Positions 1-14,093 of a DNA stretch of 64,000 nt are shown here, piece by piece. The notes under the pieces were generated by a model. The model saw only the letters and a program-made list of their open reading frames with translations, had not been told where the DNA came from and ran no database searches. Position 1 is the first letter of the stretch. The number at the start of each line of letters is the position of its first letter. Origin of the DNA: Megachile rotundata (Eukaryota > Arthropoda > Insecta > Hymenoptera > Megachilidae); NCBI RefSeq assembly GCF_050947335.1, contig NW_027473343.1, positions 124,001-188,000 on the forward strand, read 5' to 3'. Both the position numbers and the translations under genes were made by a program.

Positions 1-100
1 CATACAATCACAATCTTACAATCACAATCATACAATCACAATCATACAATCACAGTCATACAATCACAGTCATACAATCGCAATCCTACAATTACAATCT
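1..100. repeat. Partial domain A HOR copy at the left window edge
   Basis: Seven units lead into the first CCAAAATAC marker. They show the usual approach to the marker: ATCTTAC, two CAGTCAT units, then TCGCAATCCTAC. The copy is cut by the window edge, so its length is unknown. Confidence 0.75.
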
Positions 101-2813
101 CCAAAATACAATCTCCCAAATACAATCATACAATCACAATCATACAATCATAATCATACAATTACAATCATACATCACAATCATACAATCACAATCATAC
201 AATCGCAATCATACAACTACCATCACCCAAATACAATCATACAATCACAATCATGCAATCACAATTATACAATCCCATTCATACAATCGCAATCTTACAA
301 TCACAATCATACAATCACAATCATACAATCACAAAAATACAATCGTAATCATACAATCACAATCATACAATCGCAATCATACAATCACAATCGTACTATC
401 ACAATCATACAATCACAATCATACAATCACAATCATACATTCAAAGTCATGCAATCACAATCATACAATCACAATCATGCAATCACAATCGTACAATCGC
501 AATCATACAATCACAATCATACAATCACAATCATACTATCGCAATCATACAATCGCAATCATACCATCACAATCATACAGTCACAACCATACAATCATAA
601 TCATACAATCACAATCATACAATCATAATCATACAATCCCATTCATACAATCGCAATCATACAATCACAATCATACAATCCCATTCATACAATCGCAATC
701 TTACAATCACAATCACACCACCACAATCATACAGTCACAACCATACCATCATAATCATACAATCACAATCATACAATCATAATCATACAATCACAATCAT
801 ACTATCGCAATCATACAATCACAATCATACAATGACAATCATGCAATCACAATGATACAATCCCATTCATACAATCGCAATCTTACAATCACAATCATAC
901 CATCACAATCATACAATCGCAATCATACAATCACAATCATACTATCACAATCATAAAATCACAATCATGCAATCACAATCATACAATCACAATCATACAA
1001 TCACAATCGTACAATCACAATCATACAATCACAATCATACAATCACAATCATACAATCACAAAAATACAAACATGATCATACAATCACAATCATACGATC
1101 GCAATCATACAATCACAATCGTACCATCGCAATCATACAATCACAATTATACAATCATAATCATACAATTACAATCATACATCACAATCATACAATCACA
1201 ATCATACAATCGCAATCATACAACTACCATCACCCAAATACAATCATACAATCACAATCATACAATCACAATCATACAATCACAATCATACCATCACAAT
1301 CATACAATCACAATCATACAATCATAATCATACAATTACAATCATACATCACAATCATACAATCACAATCATACAATCGCAATCATACAACTACCATCAC
1401 CCAAATACAATCATACAATCACAATCATACAATCACAATCATACAATCACAATCGTACAATCACAATCATACAATCACAATCATACAATCACAATCATAC
1501 AATCACAATCATACTATCACAATCATACAATCACAATCATACATTCACAATCATACAATCACAATCATACAATCACAGTCATACAATCACAATCTTACAA
1601 TCACAATCATACAATCACAATCATACAATCACAGTCATACAATCACAGTCATACAATCGCAATCCTACAATTACAATCTCCCAAATACAATCATACAATC
1701 ACAATCATACAATCATATTCATACAATCACAATCATACAATCACAATCATACAACCACAGTCATACAATCACAATCTTACAATCACAATCATACAATCAC
1801 AATCATACAATCACAGTCATACAATCACAATCATACTATCGCAATCATACAATCGCAATCATACCATCACAATCATACAGTCACAACCATACAATCATAA
1901 TCATACAATCACAATCATACAATCATAATCATACAATCCCATTCATACAATCGCAATCATACAATCACAATCATACAATCCCATTCATACAATCGCAATC
2001 TTACAATCACAATCATACCATCACAATCATACAGTCACAACCATACAATCATAATCATACAATCACAATCATACAATCATAATCATACAATCACAATCAT
2101 ACTATCGCAATCATACAATCACAATCATACAATGACAATCATGCAATCACAATGATACAATCCCATTCATACAATCGCAATCTTACAATCACAATCATAC
2201 CATCACAATCATACAATCGCAATCATACAATCACAATCATACAATCACAATCATACAATCACAATCATACTATCACAATCATACAATCACAATCATACAA
2301 TCACAATCATACAATCACAGTCATACAATCACAATCCTACAATCACTATCATACTATCACAATCATACAATCACAATCATACAATCACAATCATACAATC
2401 ACAATCATACAATCACAATCATACAATCACAATCATACAATCACAATCATACAATCACAATCATACATACAAAATCATGCAATCTCAATCATACAATCAC
2501 AACCATGCAATCACAATCATACAATCATAATCATACAATCACAATCATACTATCACAATCATACAATCACAATCATACAATCACAATCATACAATCACAA
2601 TCATACAATCACAATCATACAATCACAATCATACAATCACAATCATACAATCACAATCATACAATCACAATCATACAATCACAATCATACAATCACAAAA
2701 ATACAATCATAATCATACAATCACAATCTTACAATCACAATCATACAATCACAATCATACAATCACAGTCATACAATCACAGTCATACAATCGCAATCCT
2801 ACAATTACAATCT
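101..2813. repeat. Domain A HOR copy 1 (2,713 bp, fullest form)
   Basis: This is the longest of the first four copies and serves as the reference. In order it carries the marker, an ACATCAC cassette (one-base contraction at 172), a CATGCAA / TCCCATTCATAC stretch, TTCAAAGTCATGC at about 452, a pair of TCCCATTCATAC blocks at about 634-685, ACAAACATGATC at about 1,068, contractions at about 1,180 and 1,346, a long run of CAGTCAT and ATCTTAC variants, ACATACAAAATCATGC at 2,465, and a run of pure consensus units. Three contractions explain why the length is 11 modulo 14. Confidence 0.85.
144..240. repeat. Contraction cassette (97 bp), first example of a recurring block
   Basis: Seven units occur in fixed order: ACAATCATAATCAT, ACAATTACAATCAT, the 13-base ACATCACAATCAT, a consensus unit, ACAATCGCAATCAT, ACAACTACCATCAC and CCAAATACAATCAT. 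The same order recurs in all zones except the linker, for example near 1,150, 2,860, 3,865, 5,584, 8,268, 13,738, 15,584, 42,764, 48,520, 51,431, 55,164 and 58,005. It supplies most of the one-base register shifts. It behaves as one inherited block, which argues for a single origin of the A deletion followed by spread. Confidence 0.85.
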
Positions 2814-4532
2814 CCAAAATACAATCTCCCAAATACAATCATACAATCACAATCATACAATCATAATCATACAATTACAATCATACATCACAATCATACA
2901 ATCACAATCATACAATCGCAATCATACAACTACCATCACCCAAATACAATCATACAATCACAATCATGCAATCACAATTATACAATCCCATTCATACAAT
3001 CGCAATCTTACAATCACAATCATACAATCACAATCATACAATCACAAAAATACAATCGTAATCATACAATCACAATCATACAATCGCAATCATACAATCA
3101 CAACCGTACTATCACAATCATACAATCACAATCATACAATCACAATCATACATTCAAAGTCATGCAATCACAATCATACAATCACAATCATGCAATCACA
3201 ATCGTACAATCGCAATCATACAATCACAATCATACAATCACAATCATACTATCGCAATCATACAATCGCAATCATACCATCACAATCATACAGTCACAAC
3301 CATACAATCATAATCATACAATCACAATCATACAATCATAATCATACAATCCCATTCATACAATCGCAATCATACAATCACAATCATACAATCCCATTCA
3401 TACAATCGCAATCTTACAATCACAATCATACCATCACAATCATACAGTCACAACCATACAATCATAATCATACAATCACAATCATACAATCATAATCATA
3501 CAATCACAATCATACTATCGCAATCATACAATCACAATCATACAATGACAATCATGCAATCACAATGATACAATCCCATTCATACAATCGCAATCTTACA
3601 ATCACAATCATACCATCACAATCATACAATCACAATCATACAATCACAATCATACTATCACAATCATAAAATCACAATCATGCAATCACAATCATACAAT
3701 CACAATCATACAATCACAATCGTACAATCACAATCATACAATCACAATCATACAATCACAATCATACAATCACAAAAATACAAACATGATCATACAATCA
3801 CAATCATACGATCGCAATCATACAATCACAATCATACCATCGCAATCATACAATCACAATCATACAATCATAATCATACAATTACAATCATACATCACAA
3901 TCATACAATCACAATCATACAATCGCAATCATACAACTACCATCACCCAAATACAATCATACAATCACAATCATACAATCACAATCATAAATTCACAATC
4001 ATACCATCACAATCATACAATCACAATCATACAATCATAATCATACAATTACAATCATACATCACAATCATACAATCACAATCATACAATCACAATCATA
4101 CAATCACAATCATACAATCACAATCATACAATCACAATCATACAATCACAATCATACAATCACAATCATACAATCACAATCATACATACAAAATCATGCA
4201 ATCTCAATCATACAATCACAACCATGCAATCACAATCATACAATCATAATCATACAATCACAATCATACTATCACAATCATACAATCACAATCATACAAT
4301 CACAATCATACAATCACAATCATACAATCACAATCATACAATCACAATCATACAATCACAATCATACAATCACAATCATACAATCACAATCATACAATCA
4401 CAATCATACAATCACAAAAATACAATCATAATCATACAATCACAATCTTACAATCACAATCATACAATCACAATCATACAATCACAGTCATACAATCACA
4501 GTCATACAATCGCAATCCTACAATTACAATCT
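2814..4532. repeat. Domain A HOR copy 2 (1,719 bp), a 994-bp deletion derivative
   Basis: The order of variants follows copy 1 at an offset of 2,713 bp up to the contraction at 4,059. It then jumps to the ACATACAAAATCATGC block at 4,184. These two points are 1,119 bp apart in copy 1 (1,346 and 2,465) but 125 bp apart here. The missing 994 bp is exactly 71 units. A long segment of this copy's start (about 2,814-3,341) also matches the next copy at +1,719 bp. Confidence 0.85.
4060..4183. repeat. Register-preserving deletion junction in HOR copy 2
   Basis: A run of pure consensus units joins the contraction cassette directly to the ACATACAAAATC block. In copies 1 and 3 about 1.1 kb of variant-rich units lies between them. 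The exact breakpoint cannot be placed because the joining units are identical. Confidence 0.75.
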
Positions 4533-7217
4533 CCAAAATACAATCTCCCAAATACAATCATACAATCACAATCATACAATCATAATCATACAATTACAAT
4601 CATACATCACAATCATACAATCACAATCATACAATCGCAATCATACAACTACCATCACCCAAATACAATCATACAATCACAATCATGCAATCACAATTAT
4701 ACAATCCCATTCATACAATCGCAATCTTACAATCACAATCATACAATCACAATCATACAATCACAAAAATACAATCGTAATCATACAATCACAATCATAC
4801 AATCGCAATCATACAATCACAACCGTACTATCACAATCATACAATCACAATCATACAATCACAATCATACATTCAAAGTCATGCAATCACAATCATACAA
4901 TCACAATCATGCAATCACAATCGTACAATCGCAATCATACAATCACAATCATACAATCACAATCATACTATCGCAATCATACAATCGCAATCATACCATC
5001 ACAATCATACAGTCACAACCATACAATCATAATCATACAATCACAATCATACAATCATAATCATACAATCCCATTCATACAATCGCAATCATACAATCAC
5101 AATCATACAATCCCATTCATACAATCGCAATCTTACAATCACAATCATACCATCACAATCATACAGTCACAACCATACAATCATAATCATACAATCACAA
5201 TCATACAATCATAATCATACAATCACAATCATACTATCGCAATCATACAATCACAATCATACAATGACAATCATGCAATCACAATGATACAATCCCATTC
5301 ATACAATCGCAATCTTACAATCACAATCATACCATCACAATCATACAATCACAATCATACAATCACAATCATACTATCACAATCATAAAATCACAATCAT
5401 GCAATCACAATCATACAATCACAATCATACAATCACAATCGTACAATCACAATCATACAATCACAATCATACAATCACAATCATACAATCACAAAAATAC
5501 AAACATGATCATACAATCACAATCATACGATCGCAATCATACAATCACAATCATACCATCGCAATCATACAATCACAATCATACAATCATAATCATACAA
5601 TTACAATCATACATCACAATCATACAATCACAATCATACAATCGCAATCATACAACTACCATCACCCAAATACAATCATACAATCACAATCATACAATCA
5701 CAATCATAAATTCACAATCATACCATCACAATCATACAATCACAATCATACAATCATAATCATACAATTACAATCATACATCACAATCATACAATCACAA
5801 TCATACAATCGCAATCATACAACTACCATCACCCAAATACAATCATACAATCACAATCATACAATCACAATCATACAATCACAATCGTACAATCACAATC
5901 ATACAATCACAATCATACAATCACAATCATACAATCACAATCATACTATCACAATCGTACAATCACAATCATACATTCACAATCATACAATCACAATCAT
6001 ACAATCACAGTCATACAATCACAATCTTACAATCACAATCATACAATCACAATCATACAATCACAGTCATACAATCACAGTCATACAATCGCAATCCTAC
6101 AATTACAATCTCCCAAATACAATCATACAATCACAATCATACAATCATAATCATACAATCACAATCATACAATCACAATCATACAATCACAGTCATACAA
6201 TCACAATCTTACAATCACAATCATACAATCACAATCATACAATCACAGTCATACAATCACAATCATACTATCGCAATCATACAATCGCAATCATACCATC
6301 ACAATCATACAGTCACAACCATACAATCATAATCATACAATCACAATCATACAATCATAATCATACAATCCCATTCATACAATCGCAATCATACAATCAC
6401 AATCATACAATCCCATTCATACAATCGCAATCTTACAATCACAATCATACCATCACAATCATACAGTCACAACCATACAATCATAATCATACAATCACAA
6501 TCATACAATCATAATCATACAATCACAATCATACTATCGCAATCATACAATCACAATCATACAATGACAATCATGCAATCACAATGATACAATCCCATTC
6601 ATACAATCGCAATCTTACAATCACAATCATACCATCACAATCATACAATCGCAATCATACAATCACAATCATACAATCACAATCATACAATCACAATCAT
6701 ACTATCACAATCATACAATCACAATCATACAATCACAATCATACAATCACAGTCATACAATCACAATCCTACAATCACTATCATACTATCACAATCATAC
6801 AATCACAATCATACAATCACAATCATACAATCACAATCATACAATCACAATCATACAATCACAATCATACATACAAAATCATGCAATCTCAATCATACAA
6901 TCACAACCATGCAATCACAATCATACAATCATAATCATACAATCACAATCATACAATCACAATCATACAATCACAATCATACAATCACAATCATACAATC
7001 ACAATCATACAATCACAATCATACAATCACAATCATACAATCACAATCATACAATCACAATCATACAATCACAATCATACAATCACAATCATACAATCAC
7101 AAAAATACAATCATAATCATACAATCACAATCTTACAATCACAATCATACAATCACAATCATACAATCACAGTCATACAATCACAGTCATACAATCGCAA
7201 TCCTACAATTACAATCT
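4533..7217. repeat. Domain A HOR copy 3 (2,685 bp)
   Basis: This is a full-length copy, two units (28 bp) shorter than copy 1. It has the same order of landmarks: contractions at about 4,603, 5,612 and 5,778, TTCAAAGTC at about 4,873, ACAAACATGATC at about 5,500, and ACATACAAAATCATGC at 6,869. The distance from that last block to the next marker is 349 bp, as in copies 1 and 2. Only scattered point differences were seen, for example CATAATCATAC here against CATATTCATAC near 1,712 in copy 1. Confidence 0.85.
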
Positions 7218-9286
7218 CCAAAATACAATCTCCCAAATACAATCATACAATCACAATCATACAATCATAATCATACAATTACAATCATACATCACAATCA
7301 TACAATCACAATCATACAATCGCAATCATACAACTACCATCACCCAAATACAATCATACAATCACAATCATGCAATCACAATTATACAATCCCATTCATA
7401 CAATCGCAATCTTACAATCACAATCATACAATCACAATCATACAATCACAAAAATACAATCGTAATCATACAATCACAATCATACAATCGCAATCATACA
7501 ATCACAATCGTACTATCACAATCATACAATCACAATCATACAATCACAATCATACATTCAAAGTCATGCAATCACAATCATACAATCACAATCATGCAAT
7601 CACAATCGTACAATCGCAATCATACAATCACAATCATACAATCACAATCATACTATCGCAATCATACAATCGCAATCATACCATCACAATCATACAGTCA
7701 CAACCATACAATCATAATCATACAATCACAATCATACAATCATAATCATACAATCCCATTCATACAATCGCAATCATACAATCACAATCATACAATCCCA
7801 TTCATACAATCGCAATCTTACAATCACAATCATACCATCACAATCATACAGTCACAACCATACAATCATAATCATACAATCACAATCATACAATCATAAT
7901 CATACAATCACAATCATACTATCGCAATCATACAATCACAATCATACAATGACAATCATGCAATCACAATGATACAATCCCATTCATACAATCGCAATCT
8001 TACAATCACAATCATACCATCACAATCATACAATCGCAATCATACAATCACAATCATACTATCACAATCATAAAATCACAATCATGCAATCACAATCATA
8101 CAATCACAATCATACAATCACAATCGTACAATCACAATCATACAATCACAATCATACAATCACAATCATACAATCACAAAAATACAAACATGATCATACA
8201 ATCACAATCATACGATCGCAATCATACAATCACAATCATACCATCGCAATCATACAATCACAATCATACAATCATAATCATACAATTACAATCATACATC
8301 ACAATCATACAATCACAATCATACAATCGCAATCATACAACTACCATCACCCAAATACAATCATACAATCACAATCATACAATCACAATCATACAATCAC
8401 AATCATACCATCACAATCATACAATCACAATCATACAATCATAATCATACAATTACAATCATACATCACAATCATACAATCACAATCATACAATCGCAAT
8501 CATACAACTACCATCACCCAAATACAATCATACAATCACAATCATACAATCACAATCATACAATCACAATCGTACAATCACAATCATACAATCACAATCA
8601 TACAATCACAATCATACAATCACAATCATACTATCACAATCATACAATCACAATCATACATTCACAATCATACTATCACAATCATACAATCACAGTCATA
8701 CAATCACAATCTTACAATCACAATCATACAATCACAATCATACAATCACAGTCATACAATCACAGTCATACAATCGCAATCCTACAATTACAATCTCCCA
8801 AATACAATCATACAATCACAATCATACAATCATAATCATACAATCACAATCATACAATCACAATCATACAATCACAGTCATACAATCACAATCTTACAAT
8901 CACAATCATACAATCACAATCATACAATCACAATCATACAATCACAATCATACATACAAAATCATGCAATCTCAATCATACAATCACAATCATGCAATCA
9001 CAATCATACAATCATAATCATACAATCACAATCATACAATCACAATCATACAATCACAATCATACAATCACAATCATACAATCACAATCATACAATCACA
9101 ATCATACAATCACAATCATACAATCACAATCATACAATCACAATCATACAATCACAATCATACAATCACAAAAATACAATCATAATCATACAATCACAAT
9201 CTTACAATCACAATCATACAATCACAATCATACAATCACAGTCATACAATCACAGTCATACAATCGCAATCCTACAATTACAATCT
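7218..9286. repeat. Domain A HOR copy 4 (2,069 bp), a 616-bp deletion derivative
   Basis: It follows copy 3 to about 8,886, then jumps to the ACATACAAAATCATGC block at 8,952. Most of the loss (602 bp, 43 units) is there. One further unit is missing between that block and the next marker (335 bp against 349). The total of 616 bp is 44 units. Confidence 0.8.
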
Positions 9287-11747
9287 CCAAAATACAATCT
9301 CCCAAATACAATCATACAATCACAATCATACAATCATAATCATACAATTACAATCATACATCACAATCATACAATCACAATCATACAATCGCAATCATAC
9401 AACTACCATCACCCAAATACAATCATACAATCACAATCATGCAATCACAATTATACAATCCCATTCATACAATCGCAATCTTACAATCACAATCATACAA
9501 TCACAATCATACAATCACAAAAATACAATCATAATCATACAATCACAATCATACAATCGCAATCATACAATCACAATCGTACTATCACAATCATACAATC
9601 ACAATCATACAATCACAATCATACATTCAAAGTCATGCAATCACAATCATACAATCACAATCATGCAATCACAATCGTACAATCGCAATCATACAGTCAC
9701 AATCATACAATCACAATCATACTATCGCAATCATACAATCACAATCATACAATCACAATCATGCAATCACAATCATACAATCCCATTCATACAATCGCAA
9801 TCTTACAATCACAACCATACAATCACAATCTTACAATCACAATCATACAATCACAAAAATACAATCATAATCATACAATCACAATCATACAATCGCAATC
9901 ATACAATCACAATCATACTATCACAATCATACAATCACAATCATAAAATCACAATCATACATTCAAAGTCATGCAATCACAATCATACAATCACAATCAT
10001 ACAATCACAATCATGCAATCACAATCGTACAATCACAATCGTACAATCACAATCGCACAATCACAATCGCACAATCACAATCATACAATCACAGTCATAC
10101 AATTACAATCATACAATCACAATCATACTATCACAATCATACAATCACAATCATACAATCACAATCATACAATCAATATCATACAATCACAATCATACAA
10201 TCACAATCATGCAATCACAATCATACAATCACAATCATACTATCACAATCATACAATCACAATCATACAATCACAATCATACATTCAAAGTCATGCAATC
10301 ACAATCATACAATCACAATCATACCATCACAATCATACAATCGCAATCATACAATCACAATCATACTATCACAATCATAAAATCACAATCATGCAATCAC
10401 AATCATACAATCACAATCATACAATCACAATCGTACAATCACAATCATACAATCACAATCATACAATCACAATCATACAATCACAAAAATACAAACATGA
10501 TCATACAATCACAATCATACGATCGCAATCATACAATCACAATCATACCATCGCAATCATACAATCACAATCATACAATCATAATCATACAATTACAATC
10601 ATACATCACAATCATACAATCACAATCATACAATCGCAATCATACAACTACCATCACCCAAATACAATCATACAATCACAATCATACAATCACAATCATA
10701 CAATCACAATCATACCATCACAATCATACAATCACAATCATACAATCATAATCATACAATTACAATCATTCATCACAATCATACAATCACAATCATACAA
10801 TCGCAATCATACAACTACCATCACCCAAATACAATCATACAATCACAATCATACAATCACAATCATACAATCACAATCGTACAATCACAATCATACAATC
10901 ACAATCATACAATCACAATCATACAATCACAATCATACTATCACAATCATACAATCACAATCATACATTCACAATCATACAATCACAATCATACAATCAC
11001 AGTCATACAATCACAATCTTACAATCACAATCATACAATCACAATCATACAATCACAGTCATACAATCACAGTCATACAATCGCAATCCTACAATTACAA
11101 TCTCCCAAATACAATCATACAATCACAATCATACAATCATAATCATACAATCACAATCATACAATCACAATCATACAATCACAGTCATACAATCACAATC
11201 TTACAATCACAATCATACTATCACAATCATACAATCACAATCATACAATCACAATCATACTATCACAATCATACAATCACAATCATACAATCACAATCAT
11301 ACAATCACAGTCATACAATCACAATCCTACAATCACTATCATACTATCACAATCATACAATCACAATCATACAATCACAATCATACAATCACAATCATAC
11401 AATCACAATCATACAATCACAATCATACATACATAATCATGCAATCTCAATCATACAATCACAATCATGCAATCACAATCATACAATCATAATCATACAA
11501 TCACAATCATACAATCACAATCATACAATCACAATCATACAATCACAATCATACAATCACAATCATACAATCACAATCATACAATCACAATCATACAATC
11601 ACAATTATACAATCACAATCATACAATCACAAAAATACAATCATAATCATACAATCACAATCTTACAATCACAATCATACAATCACAATCATACAATCAC
11701 AGTCATACAATCACAGTCATACAATCGCAATCCTACAATTACAATCT
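9287..11747. repeat. Domain A period 5 (2,461 bp), mosaic with the first full CpG module
   Basis: It starts like copies 1-4 but after about 9,660 gains new material: CAATCACACTATCG-type and TCCCATTCATAC units, a second TTCAAAGTCATGC at about 9,962, and the first full CpG module at about 10,013-10,075. From 10,391 it re-enters the copy 1 order (ACAAACATGATC at about 10,493, contractions at 10,604 and 10,771). The second contraction has a private base, CATTCATCAC instead of CATACATCAC. Confidence 0.75.
10013..10075. repeat. CpG module: four consecutive units carrying CG at 14-bp spacing
   Basis: Consecutive units end ATCGTAC, ATCGTAC, ATCGCAC, ATCGCAC, giving four CG dinucleotides exactly 14 bp apart in a background with few CGs. 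The module usually lies just after TTCAAAGTCATGC and before CAGTCAT units. I found about 30 full or near-full copies, near 10,020, 12,190, 12,498, 29,050, 29,391, 29,697, 32,181, 32,437, 32,747, 35,908, 37,847, 38,867, 40,737, 41,838, 42,299, 44,139, 45,410, 48,056, 49,868, 50,965, 52,553, 53,602, 54,699, 56,287, 57,537, 59,119, 60,975, 62,219, 62,998 and 63,842. A shorter form (ATCGTACAATCGC) occurs near 485, 3,200, 4,918 and 7,603. Confidence 0.8.
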
Positions 11748-12130
11748 CCAAAATACAATCTCCCAAATACAATCATACAATCACAATCATACATTCAAAG
11801 TCATGCAATCACAATCATACAATCACAATCATGCAATCACAATCGTACAATCGCAATCATACAGTCACAATCATACAATCACAATCATACTATCGCAATC
11901 ATACAATCACAATCATACAATCACAATCATGCAATCACAATCATACAATCCCATTCATACAATCGCAATCTTACAATCACAACCATACAATCACAATCTT
12001 ACAATCACAATCATACAATCACAAAAATACAATCATAATCATACAATCACAATCATACAATCGCAATCATACAATCACAATCATACTATCACAATCATAC
12101 AATCACAATCATAAAATCACAATCATACAT

Positions 12131-12746
12131 TCAAAGTCATGCAATCACAATCATACAATCACAATCATACAATCACAATCATGCAATCACAATCGTACAA
12201 TCACAATCGTACAATCACAATCGCACAATCACAATCGCACAATCACAATCATACAATCAAAGTCATACAATCACAATCATACAATCACAATCATACTATC
12301 ACAATCATACAATCACAATCATACAATCACAATCATACAATCAATATCATACAATCACAATCATACAATCACAATCATGCAATCACAATCATACAATCAC
12401 AATCATACTATCACAATCATACAATCACAATCATACAATCACAATCATACATTCAAAGTCATGCAATCACAATCATACAATCACAATCATGCAATCACAA
12501 TCGTACAATCACAATCGTACAATCACAATTGCACAATCACAATCGCACAATCACAATCATACAATCACAGTCATACAATCACAATCATACAATCACAATC
12601 ATACTATCACAATCATACAATCACAATCATACAATCACAATCATACAATCAATATCATACAATCACAATCATACAATCACAATCATGCAATCACAATCAT
12701 ACAATCGCTTTCATACAATCGCAATCATACAATCACAATCATACAA
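12131..12746. repeat. 308-bp tandem duplication of the CpG-module cassette
   Basis: The start of the ATGCAATCACAATCGTAC block recurs at 12,181 and 12,489, exactly 22 units apart. The copies share CpG units, CAGTCAT (AAAGTCAT in the first), ACTATCA and the CAATATCATAC unit. They differ at a few bases, for example ATTGCAC near 12,530 where the first copy has ATCGCAC. Outer boundaries are approximate. Confidence 0.7.
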
Positions 12747-13563
12747 TCACAATCGTACAATCACAATCATACAATCACAATCATACAATCACAATCATAC
12801 AATCACAAAAATACAATCATAATCATACAATCACAATCATACGATCACAATCATACTATCACAATCATACTATCGCAATCATACAATCACAATCATACTA
12901 TCACAGTCATACAATCACAATCTTACAATCACAATCATACAATCACAATCATACGATCACAATCATACAATCACAGTCATACAATCACAGTCATACAATC
13001 ACAATCATACTATCACAATCATACAGTCACAATCATACAATCACAATCATACAATCACAATCATTCTATCGCAATCATACAATCGCAATCATACCATCAC
13101 AATCATACAGTCACAACCATACAATCACAATCATACAATCACAATCATACAATCACAACCATACTATCGCAATTATACAATCGCAATCATACCATCACAA
13201 TCATACAGTCACAACCATACAATCATAATCATACAATCACAATCATACAATCATAATCATACAATCCCATTCATACAATCGCAATCATACAATCACAATC
13301 ATACAATCCCATTCATACAATCGCAATCTTACAATCACAATCATACCATCGCAATCATACAGTCACAACCATACAATCATAATCATACAATCACAATCAT
13401 ACAATCATAATCATACAATCACAGTCTTACAATCACAATCATACAATCACAATCATACTACCACAATCATACAATCACAATCATACAATCAATATCATAC
13501 AATCACAATCATACAATCACAATCATGCAATCACAATCATAAAATCACAATCATGCAATCACA

Positions 13564-14093
13564 ATCATACAATCACAATCATACAATCACAATCGTACAA
13601 TCACAATCATACAATCACAGTCATACAATCACAATCATACAATCACAAAAATACAAACATGATCATACAATCACAATCATACGATCGCAATCATACAATC
13701 ACAATCATACCATCACAATCATACAATCACAATCATACAATCATAATCATACAATTACAATCATACATCACAATCATACGATCACAATCATACAATCGCA
13801 ATCACACAACTACCATCACCCAAATACAATCATACAATCACAATCATACAATCACAATCGTACGATCACAATCGTACAATCACAATCATACAATCACAAT
13901 CATACAATCACAAAAATACAAACATGATCATACAATCACAATCATACGATCGCAATCATACAATCACAATCATGCCATCACAATCATACAATCACAATCA
14001 TACAATCATAATCATACAATTACAATCATACATCACAATCATACAATCACAATCATACAATCGCAATCATACAACTACCATCACCCAAATACA
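13564..14093. repeat. 265-bp tandem duplication of the contraction cassette
   Basis: The ACAAACATGATC block and the following ACGATCGC unit and contraction cassette occur twice, at offsets 13,659 and 13,924. The offset is 265 bp, 19 units minus the one base lost in the cassette. Point differences include ATGCCATCAC in the second copy and ACACAACTACC in the first. Boundaries are approximate. Confidence 0.7.

Noticed and set aside
9971..13228. Very long forward open reading frame (about 1,085 codons) with repeats such as QSQSYNHNHTITII
   Set aside because: It is the 14-bp repeat read through. Other + frames are open in the same way, starts and stops coincide with random unit variants (CATGCAA, CATAATC), and near-identical neighbouring copies break the frame at different points. 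No signal, domain or non-repeat coding sequence is present.
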